DNA from: Baffinella frigidus
Taxonomy: Eukaryota > Cryptophyceae > Cryptomonadales > Baffinellaceae
Length of the DNA stretch: 15,213 nt
Direction of reading: 5' to 3'
Assembly: GCA_026770585.1 (NCBI GenBank)
Contig: MU646319.1
Span: 335,063-350,275 of the forward strand
Below, piece by piece: positions 1-5,967 of this stretch (position 1 is the stretch's first letter; every line of letters starts with the position of its first letter). Under the pieces are notes generated by a model. The model worked only from the letters and a program-made list of their open reading frames with translations. It was not told the origin of the DNA and did no database searches. The position numbers and the translations under genes were made by a program.

Positions 1-116
1 TAGGGTTTAGGGTTTAGGGTTTAGGGTTCAGGGTTTAGGATTTAGGGTTTAGGGTTCAGGGTTTAGGGTTTAGGGTTTAGGGTTTAGGGTTTAGGGTTTA
101 GGGATTAGGGTTTATA
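1..116 (+). repeat. Telomeric heptamer block, G-rich strand
   Basis: Sixteen or so TTTAGGG heptamers with a few TTCAGGG and ATTTAGGG/ATTAGGG variants fill the left edge. The G-rich strand reads 5' to 3' into the window. At a true left chromosome end the top strand should read CCCTAAA, so this block points the wrong way to be the terminus of this contig and is more likely an interstitial block, or an assembly inversion. Confidence 0.95.
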
Positions 117-320
117 CAGGAACGCCAGTTCCCGTCCACGCTCAGGGCACGAGCCACATCACCTATCCCTCAAGTGCCCATAGGGTGAATTTTCACCCTG
201 ACCCGCACTAGGCAGGTCCTGGGGCCAGGCTGGGGCCCTTGTCCTTTAGGTCCTTTAGGTTCTTCGAGCTCCCAACATAGGCGGACACTGGAACTTATCT
301 GAAGTCCTTGAAAACCTTTA
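117..320. other. Spacer with a CTCCCAACATAG motif
   Basis: No gene is visible. The stretch 243-295 carries TTTAGGT-like words followed by TTCGAGCTCCCAACATAGG. The same sequence returns inverted at about 10283-10335, and the shorter CTCCCAACATA core returns in the two copies of the following duplication and near 1668. It is therefore a member of a dispersed repeat family. Confidence 0.6.
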
Positions 321-645
321 GGTTCTTTAGGTTTTAAATGCTCCCAACATAGCCCAACGACACGCCCTTCCGTAGAAAGGACTGCAGAGAAAGCATTTTT
401 GCTCTCGGATCGCGTTTCGCTCTCCAGTGCAGAGGCTCGTGAAGAGGGGGTACAGGGTGGCTCTGTTGGGGTGTTTGATTGCTTCCAAAATAGGTTCTTT
501 AGGTTTTAATTTCTCCCAACATATGCCAACGACACGCCCTTCCGTAGAAAGGACTGCAAAGAAAGCATGTTTGCTTTCGGATCGCGTTTCGCTCTCCAGT
601 GCAGAGGCTCGTGAAGAGGGGATACGGGGTGGCTCTGTTGGGGTG
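321..645 (+). repeat. Two-copy direct duplication, about 152 bp, period 172
   Basis: Copy one is 321-473 and copy two 493-645. Both begin GGTTCTTTAGGTTTTAA, run through CTCCCAACATA, ACGACACGCCCTTCCGTAG and GGATCGCGTTTCGCTCTCC, and end GGCTCTGTTGGGGTG. They differ by a handful of substitutions. A decayed third copy of the first part lies at 1646-1712. A 101-codon reading frame crosses copy two, but its composition and its run through the repeat boundary do not suggest a gene. Confidence 0.85.
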
Positions 646-897
646 GGTGAAGGTATACCAATTGGCTGCCATGCTCACACACACACCGAACCCAAGTCAG
701 CCTTGATGAGGCTCATGGTATCCCATGGTTGAAGCATAAGAACTCCAACCACGGATACCCCGTATGTCAAGAGGGAACAAGATTCCAAGGGGTGCGAGGA
801 TTGTGTGTGGGGGGTGAGGTGAGATCAGCCAGACACCAACGATGAAGGAGAGAAATGTGGTCGTGCAAAGGTTTCCCCCAAGTCGAGGGGCGCAAAA
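646..897. other. Spacer, no feature seen
   Basis: This stretch contains a short CA-rich run near 675-687 and a GGTGAGGTGAGA stretch near 815. I see no gene, repeat partner or strong hairpin in it. Confidence 0.5.
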
Positions 898-957
898 GAG
901 AAGAGACTTTTATTGAACTTATGACGTCGGACCATAAACTTAAGGCGTCCAGAGAGG
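898..957 (+). repeat. 57-bp repeat with an inverted partner at 7031-7090
   Basis: The sequence from AAGAGACTTTTATTGAACTT through ATGACGTCGGACCATAAACT to the AGAGAGG end is found again, reverse-complemented, at 7031-7087 with two mismatches. Such conservation 6 kb apart in opposite orientation shows a recent copy event for a dispersed repeat. It holds a TGACGTC half-palindrome, which may be coincidence. Confidence 0.85.
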
Positions 958-1219
958 GCTCGAAATTAAAAACCTAGCGCAAAACCTCGGCATTTGACCA
1001 TCAACTCGGCGCCCGAGTTTGACCATTTTCTTTTTAACTTCAAACGGCTGGCGTCATTCCTTCGCGTGGACTGCTCAGATAGGAGGTGCGAAGAGAGGAA
1101 GGGGGGAATCCAGGTGCATCGCTCTTGACTGCTCCGATACGAGGTCCGAAAAATTTCGCGCTGGCTGCGGAGGAACGGACTTTGGACTTTGGGCTGGCAT
1201 TGACGATTGAAGGGCGAAG

Positions 1220-1558
1220 ATGGCGGACCCATCGGAGGGCAAGATGATGGTGTACCACACCGCTCCGGCGCCCGACAGGCACTGGGACCCATCCGTGCGC
1301 AAGGACGGAACCAAGGCCGTGGGGGGGCAATGGCGCGGGCAGTCCATCCTCCCTGAGCACCTTCCGCGCGGTCCGAAGCTCAACTTCGGCAGCAGGCGAG
1401 CACTCCCCGGATGCGAAGCACTTTGCAAAACATCAGTAAAACGTATCAGATACAGCATCAGTGAAGCGTATCAGATACAGCAAAGGTCCCGGCATTTCTT
1501 CCTACGTAGGAAGAAATACCGAGCGCCTGGTGGAAGTCAAAGAACGAGACCCCCGTAG
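1220..1558 (+). CDS. Possible small protein or first exon, unknown function
   Basis: I do not recognise this protein. The reading frame opens at an ATG in a good context (GCGAAGATGGCGG) and gives MADPSEGKMMVYHTAPAPDR at its N terminus, followed by about 45 residues rich in G, R, P and K. Codon third positions are strongly G/C for about the first 64 codons (to about 1410) and then turn A/T-rich, where the frame enters a tandem repeat. This base-use switch suggests that only 1220 to about 1410 is real coding sequence. The rest would be intron, or the gene would be a 5' fragment broken by repeats. The G/C-rich wobble use matches that of the TRAF-type gene at 12564-13448. No signal peptide or membrane segment is visible. 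Overlapping minus-strand frames exist but show no better coding character. Confidence 0.35.
   Translation: MADPSEGKMMVYHTAPAPDRHWDPSVRKDGTKAVGGQWRGQSILPEHLPRGPKLNFGSRRALPGCEALCKTSVKRIRYSISEAYQIQQRSRHFFLRRKKYRAPGGSQRTRPP
1431..1480 (+). repeat. Two tandem 25-bp units
   Basis: Units CATCAGTAAAACGTATCAGA.. (1431-1455) and CATCAGTGAAGCGTATCAGA.. (1456-1480) differ at two positions. Each contains the short palindrome GTATCAGATAC. The repeat lies exactly where the upstream reading frame loses its coding base composition. Confidence 0.85.
1490..1521. repeat. 32-bp palindrome without loop
   Basis: The sequence CGGCATTTCTTCCTAC is followed directly by GTAGGAAGAAATACCG. The two 16-base arms are reverse complements except for one mismatch, and the centre is TACGTA with no spacer. 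Such spacer-free palindromes are unstable in replication and are often young. It abuts the 25-bp tandem repeat. Confidence 0.85.
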
Positions 1559-2087
1559 CGCCCTCCGCAGCCCGCAGCCGCAATCCAGAGCTGACCAACC
1601 TCACCGGGTGGCGTGCGCCCTCTCGTGCACATCCTCCACCCTCCTTTAGGTCCTTGAGGTGTTTATTTCTTCCAACATAGCCCAAAACCACGCCTTGCCG
1701 TAGAAAAGATCCGCAAAAACTCGACTCCTGTGCGCGCCAAGCCGTGTGTGCAACCTGAGCGAGAGTCGCGCGCTCTCTCAGGCATCCTCCACCCGAGCGG
1801 GGAAAGGAGGGTGTGCAGAGCGCCGGCTTCGCGCGCAGTTGCCCAAAAAACTTGGAAAGGGGGTCTTAGAACGTGGCCAGGCTGGTCGTGTAACCAATAA
1901 ACTCTGCCTCCACCCGTGCACGGGCGCGCCAAGCCGTGCGTGCAGAGCGCTGACCCCGGCCGGCGCGCATGCAGGTTGGGCGCGTCCGCGACATCTAAGG
2001 GCGTCTACTTCGGGCAACCAGGTCCCCGCCCCGCCGCCCTCACCTCTGAAAACACACAAAAACGGCCGGCGGGGAATCTGAGGGCTG
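1522..2087. other. GC-rich spacer with short repeats
   Basis: No gene is supported. A decayed partial copy of the 321-645 duplication lies at 1646-1712 (CTTTAGGTCCTTGAGG, then TTCCAACATAGCCC). The phrase GCGCGCCAAGCCGTG occurs at about 1734 and 1924. CATCCTCCACC occurs at about 1628 and 1788. A hairpin is possible at 1755-1783, between CCTGAGCGAGAG and CTCTCTCAGG. Long open frames on both strands here reflect high GC content. Confidence 0.5.
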
Positions 2088-2840
2088 GCGTCGGATTCCG
2101 ACGAACTCCAGTACAAATCAAGCGACTCGAAAAGACGATTTGCCCCCGCTCTGAGGGCTGGTGGTTGTGTGCAGGGCTGCTGCGGTAGCAAACCGCCTTT
2201 TCCAATCCTCTTGATTTGCACAGGCGGCCGCGTCGGATTCCGACGCCCTCCAGTTCAAATCAAGCGACCCGAAAAGACGATTTGCACCCACTCTGAGGGC
2301 TGGTGGTTATGTGCAGGGCTACCGCGGTCTACCTACGCGAATCTGTTGGTAGGCCCTTCGCTGGGCCCTCTAAGTTGGAGCAAACCGCCTTGATCAATCC
2401 CCTTGCTCTGCATTGACGGCCGTCGGATTCCGACGACCTCTGGTACAAATCAAAAGACAATTTGCTCCCACTCTGAAGGCTGGTGGTTGTGTGCAGGGCT
2501 GCCGCGGTAGCAAATCGCCTTTTTCAATCCCCTTGATCTGTACTGACGGCTGCGTCGGATTCCGACGCCGTCCAGTACAAATCAAGCAACCCGAAAAGAC
2601 TGTTTGCGCCCGCTCTGAAGGCTGGCAGTTGTGTACAGGGCTACCGCGGTAGCAAATCGCCTTTACCAATCCCCTTAATCTGCACGGACCGCGTCGGATT
2701 CCGACGCCCTCCAGTACAAATCAAGGGGGTTGAAAAAGGCGATTTGCTCCCACTCTGAGGGCTGGTGCTTCTCCGCAGGGCTGCCGCGGTCGACCTACGC
2801 GAATCTGTTGGTAGGCCCTTCACTGGGCCCTCCGGGGGGT
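2088..2840 (+). repeat. Five-unit tandem array of palindrome-headed foldback repeats
   Basis: Five units start at about 2088, 2230, 2420, 2552 and 2691. Each is headed by the palindrome GCGTCGGATTCCGACGC (arms GCGTCGGA/TCCGACGC around one T, trimmed in units one and three). After it comes a left arm reading AGTACAAATCAAG..GATTTGC, a middle CTCTGAGGGCTGGTGG..GTGCAGGGCT, the palindrome CCGCGG, and a right arm GCAAATCGCCTTTT..CAATCCCCTTGAT that is the reverse complement of the left arm. Left arm of unit five and right arm of unit three match over about 38 bases. Units two and five also carry a 45-bp segment with CCTACGCGAATCTGTTGGTAGG-like ends, whose first part is a small hairpin. Unit five loses its right arm. 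Unit length without the insert is about 132-142 bp. Confidence 0.85.
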
Positions 2841-3203
2841 CTGGGAAAAGCGCAGCCGAAGCGTGTCGCCGAGGATGTTCCGAGCGGTAACGCCAGAGAG
2901 TCCTGCGCCCCGATGCCTAGCTCTGCCTCAGTCGGGTTGACTGGTCGTTTTCACGCCAAATGTTGACGAAGCCGGGGGGGGCTTGGCAAAAGCGAGGCCA
3001 AAGAGGGTCGCGGTGGATATTCCGAGCGGTACCCCCCCCCCGATCTCATCTCGAAAGATAACTGAACCAGTTCCCTAATTACAGCTTTTCATTTAGTAGG
3101 AGGCCTAATTAAACTTACTATGCCCTCACTAATTTCTCGTATTCAACCTCCTCTGGGGAAAGCGCAGCCTAAGAGGGTCGCAGAGGACATTCCGAGCGGT
3201 ACC
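2841..3203 (+). repeat. Three copies of a 50-bp motif
   Basis: Copies lie at about 2841-2890, 2981-3033 and 3151-3203. The shared sequence is GGAAAAGCGCAGCC followed by AAGAGGGTCGC and ending GATATTCCGAGCGGTA. Copies two and three continue into a run of C. Between copies two and three is an A/T-richer stretch (3047-3150) with no recognisable gene. The repeats do not preserve a common open frame. Confidence 0.8.
2918..2972 (+). mobile_element. Partial copy of a TAGCTCTG-ended small element
   Basis: This begins TAGCTCTGCCTCAGTCGGG and shares CACGCC, AAA and GTTGACG with the fuller copy at 3590-3726, but the right half is missing. Its first 23 bases match the reverse complement of the right end of the fuller copies, which supports terminal inverted repeats in this family. 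Confidence 0.55.
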
Positions 3204-3225
3204 CCCCCCAAGCCCCGAGCCCCGG

Positions 3226-3247
3226 GTTGAGGGTTTAGGGTTTAGGA
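3226..3247 (+). repeat. Short telomeric block, G-rich strand
   Basis: GGGTTGAGGGTTTAGGG and a further TTTAGG abut the 5' end of the broken reading frame that follows. Only about three heptamers remain. Confidence 0.85.
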
Positions 3248-3463
3248 GGTCGTGTGGGACGTGACTGCGAGAGCAGCACGCATTCTGTGCGTGCGCTATG
3301 GTCCGATGCTGAATTTGACGTACTGAAGAAATATGACGCTGAGGTGAGCGCCGCGTGAGCTGCCGGACTTCAAGTCATGTACGCCAGATCTGGCGAAGAT
3401 AAGATGTCGGTTTTCCTCGAGCCCTCTGGCGTGGACCCTGAATCGCTACTCGCCCCAGACTGA
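3248..3463 (+). pseudogene. C-terminal fragment of an unknown protein, one in-frame TGA
   Basis: One frame gives a protein-like sequence with segments LWSDAEFDVLKKYDAEVSAA, then TGA at 3356-3358, then AAGLQVMYARSGEDKM and SVFLEPSGVDPESLLAPD, closing with TGA at 3461-3463. Charge pattern and composition look like a genuine globular protein tail, and the same frame continues on both sides of the first TGA. I do not recognise the family. The first TGA could be a CGA arginine codon lost by C-to-T change. Alternatively, GAG|GTGAGC at 3341-3349 could be a splice donor, with the TGA inside a short intron ending near 3373. The left edge is cut by a telomeric block, so at best this is the 3' end of a gene. 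Confidence 0.5.
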
Positions 3464-3503
3464 TTCGTGGAACGCGGAATGGTCCATGCCAGACAAGGTC
3501 ACG

Positions 3504-3588
3504 CTCTCTCTCAGTCTATTTGGGCTCACCAATTTGGTGCGCCCGGGCTCTTTCCCAAAGAACCTCAAGGACCCGTTGAGCCCACCTC
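3504..3588 (+). mobile_element. Partial copy of the TAGCTCTG-ended small element
   Basis: CTCAGTCTATTTGGGCTCACCA..TTGGTGCGCC..GGGCTCTTT matches the left half of the next element with few changes. It then diverges and runs directly into the full copy at 3590, so two copies lie in tandem. The core CACCAATTTGGTG is a small hairpin. Confidence 0.65.
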
Positions 3589-3589
3589 C

Positions 3590-3726
3590 TAGCTCTGTCT
3601 CAGTCTATTTGGGCTCACCAAGTTGGTGCGCCGGGGCTTTTTCACGCTCCAAAGTTGACGGGTTTGTACCGCAGACCCGGCATGTCAACTTGAGAAAAGT
3701 CTGCCAACCCGAGTGAGGCAGCGCTA
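3590..3726 (+). mobile_element. Small nonautonomous element with imperfect terminal inverted repeats, 137 bp
   Basis: The left end TAGCTCTGTCTCAGTCTATT and the right end ..CCGAGTGAGGCAGCGCTA are imperfect inverted repeats of about 20-23 bases. Related sequences occur at 2918-2972, 3504-3588 and 11693-11821. It has no coding capacity. Size, inverted ends and dispersed copies fit a miniature inverted-repeat transposable element (MITE). No clear target-site duplication is seen, apart from CTAG-like flanks, and the right end runs straight into telomeric repeat. Confidence 0.65.
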
Positions 3727-3755
3727 GGGTTTAGGGTTCAGGTTCTAGGGTTTAG
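3724..3755 (+). repeat. Telomeric block, G-rich strand
   Basis: CTAGGGTTTAGGGTTCAGG, a degenerate unit and TAGGGTTTAGGA follow the small element directly. About 50 bases later a C-rich block begins, so the two blocks form a head-to-head pair. Confidence 0.85.
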
Positions 3756-3808
3756 GACCTGTCTCACCCCCTGAAACGTGCGTGGGGGGCACAGGGACGT
3801 ACCTGACC

Positions 3809-3926
3809 CTTAACCCTAAACCATAAACAATAAACAATAAACAATAAACAATAAACCATAAACAATAAAGCCTAAACCCTAAACCCTAAAACCTAAACCA
3901 TAAACCCCAAACCCCAAACCCTAACC
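3809..3926 (-). repeat. Telomeric block, C-rich strand, with AAACAAT variants
   Basis: CCCTAAA-type heptamers make up both ends. The middle (about 3822-3868) is a run of the variant heptamer AAACAAT / AAACCAT. The block is flanked by CAGGGACGTACCTGACC at 3792-3808 and CAGGGATGTACCTAACC at 3927-3943. The flanks are two near-identical 17-base direct repeats that belong to the exon family following on the right. Confidence 0.9.
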
Positions 3927-3931
3927 CAGGG

Positions 3932-4036
3932 ATGTACCTAACCGATCAGCTGGTGTCGTTCACGCTGGAGGGCGTAGTAGGCTTCAACCCTACGACACCC
4001 TTGATCCTATGCCAGCTTGTATGTGTTGTATGTTAG
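3932..4036 (+). pseudogene. Family 1 exon, copy 1 (TDQPVSFTLEG type)
   Basis: The frame reads MYLTDQLVSFTLEGVVGFNP before diverging, and stops at TAG 4034-4036. I do not recognise the protein. Eight full or partial copies of this exon lie between 3927 and 5745. The consensus is TYLTDQPVSFTLEG, then VVGFNP and LIAGEIRG, followed by a TGA that is kept in the best copies. Differences among copies fall largely at synonymous positions. Here GGC, GTA, GTA stand for the GGT, GTC, GTG of other copies. The sequence GTGCAG or CAGG just upstream in several copies could be a 3' splice site. It most likely derives from the last exon of an active gene elsewhere. Confidence 0.5.
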
Positions 4037-4330
4037 GGCGGTTGCTGCTATCATGCATACACCCCATGCCTAACATAGCATAAACGTGCACCTCATTCAG
4101 TCACGGTCCGAAATTGAAGCGTGCGGTGGGGTTGAAGCGAAATGCAACTGATGCAGATATGTCCCGGGTGGAGGGACGTACCTGACCGATCAGCCGGTGT
4201 CGTTCACGCTGAAGGGTGTCGTGGGCTTCAACCCCACCGCACGCTTCAACTTCGGACCATACCTGAATCAGCTGCACTTTTATGCTATGTTAGGGTTTCA
4301 TGCAAGATAGTAACAACCGCCGTAACATGC
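4025..4330. repeat. Large foldback, arms about 100 bases, loop about 86
   Basis: The left arm (about 4027-4138) and right arm (about 4225-4330) are reverse complements. The innermost 34 bases (4105-4138 against 4225-4258) differ at one position only: TTGAAGCGTGCGGTGGGG and GTTGAAGC face GCTTCAACCCCACCGCAC. Outer parts (CTAACATAGCAT, GGCGGTT) match with small gaps. The loop carries family 1 exon copy 2. Transcribed RNA would fold into a very long stem. Confidence 0.85.
4176..4245 (+). pseudogene. Family 1 exon, copy 2
   Basis: The frame gives TYLTDQPVSFTLKGVVGFNP and then departs from the family at HRTLQL. Glutamate is replaced by lysine (AAG) relative to the consensus GAG, a change shared with copy 3. 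The C-terminal LIAGEIRG is absent because the right foldback arm starts inside the GGGCTTCAACCCC of the exon itself. Confidence 0.5.
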
Positions 4331-4426
4331 CACTAATGAAAGCCAACGTAGCATAAAACATGCAACTGATGGGGTTATGTCTAAAGCAATCCTCCGAAAA
4401 TTGAAGCGTGTGTGGGGGGTGCAGGG

Positions 4427-4531
4427 ACGTACCTAGCAGATCAACCGGTGTCGTTCACGCTGAAGGGTGTCGTGGGCTTCAACCCCCTAATCGCCGTCAT
4501 TTCGGAACATACCAGAAGCTGCTGTGTATCT
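4427..4531 (+). pseudogene. Family 1 exon, copy 3
   Basis: TYLADQPVSFTLKGVVGFNP is followed by LIAVIS in place of LIAGEIRG, then unrelated sequence. GTGCAG at 4420-4425 precedes it, as in copy 5. It shares the lysine of copy 2, so copies 2 and 3 are closest relatives. Confidence 0.5.
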
Positions 4532-4668
4532 TAGGGCTTCCAACGCCGAAGATATATAAGGGTGGATATGCTATTTTAGGGATGAAACTAAGGCTTACGG
4601 TAGCATAAATCAGGACACATTCTGGTGTGTTCCGAGATTAAATTGAAGCGTGCGTTGGGGTGCAAGAT
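4532..4668. other. Spacer between exon copies
   Basis: The spacer repeats, in more diverged form, the outer sequences of the 4025-4330 foldback (TTAGGGCTTCCAAC, GTAGCATAAAT and CCGAGATTAAATTGAAGCGT). No gene is visible. Confidence 0.5.
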
Positions 4669-4773
4669 TCGTATGTAACCGATCAGCCGGTGTCGTTGAC
4701 GCTGGAGGGTGTCGTGGGCTTCAACCCCCTTGGTGATGAGCCTTTTCTCGTTCGCGGGTCCCTGGTGAGATGA
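4669..4773 (+). pseudogene. Family 1 exon, copy 4
   Basis: SYVTDQPVSLTLEGVVGFNP is followed by a different tail ending FLVRGSLVR and TGA at 4771-4773. It begins after ATTCG, as copy 6 does, rather than after CAGGGACG. Confidence 0.5.
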
Positions 4774-4853
4774 TAGTCACTTCAGCCTCCCCTAGTGGGC
4801 TGCGCGGCGCACGGCTGGATTTCACGTCCTGACGCGGGTGTGGGAGTGCAGGG

Positions 4854-4940
4854 ACGTACCTAACCGATCAGCCGGTGTCGTTCACGCTGGAGGGTGTCGT
4901 GGGCTTCAACCCCCTCATCGCCGGGGAGATCCGCGGGTGA
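4854..4940 (+). pseudogene. Family 1 exon, copy 5, best preserved
   Basis: TYLTDQPVSFTLEGVVGFNP continues to LIAGEIRG and TGA at 4938-4940 without a break. The bases just upstream, GGGAGTGCAGGG, suit a 3' splice site ending in AG at about 4851. Together with copy 6 it defines the family consensus. Confidence 0.55.
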
Positions 4941-4983
4941 CGCACCCTCCTCCTGTGAAGCGTATTGTTCTTTTCGAATATTC

Positions 4984-5051
4984 CAACGAAAATTACTACA
5001 CACGTGGGTTATAATAGTAATAGTAAAGCGTTTGTGTAGTAAATTTCGTTG
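4984..5051. mobile_element. 70-bp foldback element, copy A
   Basis: Arms CAACGAAAATTACTACACAC and GTGTAGTAAATTTCGTTG pair across a loop of about 26 bases. The loop holds GGTTATAATAGTAATAGTAAA. The same design recurs at 5187-5256, 5968-6034 and 6394-6461. This copy ends seven bases before the conserved part of family 1 exon copy 6, with a possible splice acceptor (GTCAG) between. Confidence 0.85.
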
Positions 5052-5057
5052 TCAGAT

Positions 5058-5144
5058 TCGTATCTGATCGATCAGCCGGTGTCGTTCACGCTGGAGGGTG
5101 TCGTGGGCTTCAACCTCCTCATCGCCGGCGAGATCCGCGGGTGA
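5058..5144 (+). pseudogene. Family 1 exon, copy 6, well preserved
   Basis: SYLIDQPVSFTLEGVVGFNL continues to LIAGEIRG and TGA at 5142-5144. TAT and CTG replace TAC and CTA of copy 5 without changing the amino acids, whereas ACG to TCG, ACC to ATC and CCC to CTC do change them. Confidence 0.55.
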
Positions 5145-5186
5145 CGAACCCTAATCTCCGCCAAAGAATTAATTAAGTGCTGTTGG

Positions 5187-5256
5187 GCAACAAAATTTGC
5201 TTCACGATTGGGTTATACTAGTAACAGTTAAACTTTTGTGTAGCAAATTGAGTTGC
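5187..5256. mobile_element. 70-bp foldback element, copy B
   Basis: GCAACAAAATTTGCTTCAC pairs imperfectly with GTGTAGCAAATTGAGTTGC. The loop GGTTATACTAGTAACAGTTAA matches the other copies better than the arms do, which shows that this is one family rather than four chance hairpins. Confidence 0.75.
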
Positions 5257-5284
5257 GCTAAAAGCAATTAATCCGCACGTTTGC

Positions 5285-5425
5285 AGTGATGAACCCTGAC
5301 AGCCCGCACGCAACCACGCCCGAGCGAAATCGTAAACATTTCAACGCTGCGCCCGAAACCGGAAAGGCGTGATGCGTAAGCTGCAGCTGGAAATCCCCTG
5401 ATCGCCGGTGAGATTCGCGGGTGAG
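5285..5425 (+). repeat. Duplicated segment, first copy, ending in a family 1 tail
   Basis: From CCCGCACGCAACCACGCCCG through CCGGAAAGGCGTGATGCG to the end, this matches 5479-5745. The end reads CCCCTGATCGCCGGTGAGAT, which translates in the family 1 frame as PLIAGEIRG with TGA at 5422-5424. CTG, GGT and ATT replace CTC, GGC and ATC synonymously. AGCTGCAG just before could be a splice acceptor. Confidence 0.75.
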
Positions 5426-5478
5426 GCTTCTCCGAATTTTTGGATTGAGTGTTTCGTTCTCAAAACGTTAAGCTGACT

Positions 5479-5745
5479 GCCCGCACTCAACCACGCCCGA
5501 GCGAAACCGTAAATCCACTTAGCAGCGACCGAGTTCGATCTGCCCCGGATTTCTGGGGATCATTTCAAGCCCTTTACCCTGAAATGACTTGCGATTTGTA
5601 CAAGAATTGTTTGGATGGAGGATGGACACATTATCGTAGGCCCCGGTGGCTGCTAAGTTGTCCACACTTTGCCCGAAAGCGGAAAGGCGTGAGGCGTGAG
5701 CTGCAGATAAAAGCCCCCTGATCGCCGGTGAGATTCACAGGTGAC
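5479..5745 (+). repeat. Duplicated segment, second copy, with a 146-bp insertion
   Basis: This is the partner of 5285-5425, again beginning CCCGCACTCAACCACGCCCG and ending with a family 1 tail (PLIAGEIHR, TGA at about 5743). The sequence is interrupted at 5515-5660. The flanks GTAAAT and CACACTTTGCCCG rejoin to resemble the uninterrupted copy. Confidence 0.75.
5515..5660. mobile_element. 146-bp insertion with terminal inverted repeats
   Basis: The left end CCACTTAGCAGCGACCG and right end CGGTGGCTGCTAAGTTG are inverted repeats with two mismatches, including a perfect ACTTAGCAGC core. Its absence from the duplicated copy at 5285-5425 shows that it inserted. TCCA occurs at the left junction and just after the right end, a possible 4-bp target duplication if the ends are shifted by three bases. 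An internal hairpin TCATTTCA/TGAAATGA is present. No coding capacity. Confidence 0.75.
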
Positions 5746-5828
5746 GCTTCTCCATTTTTTTAACTTAAATTGACGATTCGCTCCGATGAAATGGCAGGCT
5801 GCGACACCAACTCGGCGCAGTGGAGTCA
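5746..5828. other. Spacer before family 2 exons
   Basis: The spacer holds a T-rich stretch (5755-5762) and ends CTCGGCGCAG, a plausible polypyrimidine-poor splice acceptor a few bases before family 2 exon copy 1. Confidence 0.35.
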
Positions 5829-5885
5829 GTGTACACCCACTCGGAGAGCGACATGAAGGGCATCCTTCATGAGACCGATGTCAAG
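5826..5885 (+). pseudogene. Family 2 exon, copy 1 (SVYTHSE type)
   Basis: The frame reads SVYTHSESDMKGILHETDVK and is followed at once by GTATGC, an excellent 5' splice site after AAG. I do not know the protein. Five copies lie between 5826 and 6850, with consensus S-V/L-YTHSEG-D/E-MKDILHET-D/N-V-K/E. Across copies the serine is TCA, TCC, TCG or TCA, the threonine ACC, ACG or ACT, the histidine CAT or CAC, the isoleucine ATC or ATT, and the leucine CTT, CTC, CTG or TTG. This wealth of silent change indicates that the source exon was under protein-level selection. Each copy is only about 20 codons, so on its own it is a duplicated exon rather than a gene. Confidence 0.5.
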
Positions 5886-5967
5886 GTATGCACTCCACAC
5901 ACCGGACTTCCAAGGGATTTTGGTAAGGTATCGTCTCAAATCAAGCTTTCTAGAAAGAGTTTCCGTC

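Noticed and set aside
1778-2221. 147-codon minus-strand frame
   Set aside because: It runs from GC-rich spacer into the tandem foldback array, with no recognisable domain and no continuity with repeat units.
2230-2262. tRNA-like T-loop word GTTCAAATC
   Set aside because: No acceptor, D or anticodon stems can be drawn around it; it is a variant of AGTACAAATC in the array.
2088-2840. CRISPR array
   Set aside because: Units are 130-190 bp, the spacers are also repeated, and the context is eukaryotic.
3356-3358. TGA as a sense codon in this genome
   Set aside because: Family 1 exons conserve TGA as their final stop, and both interrupted genes carry other signs of decay.
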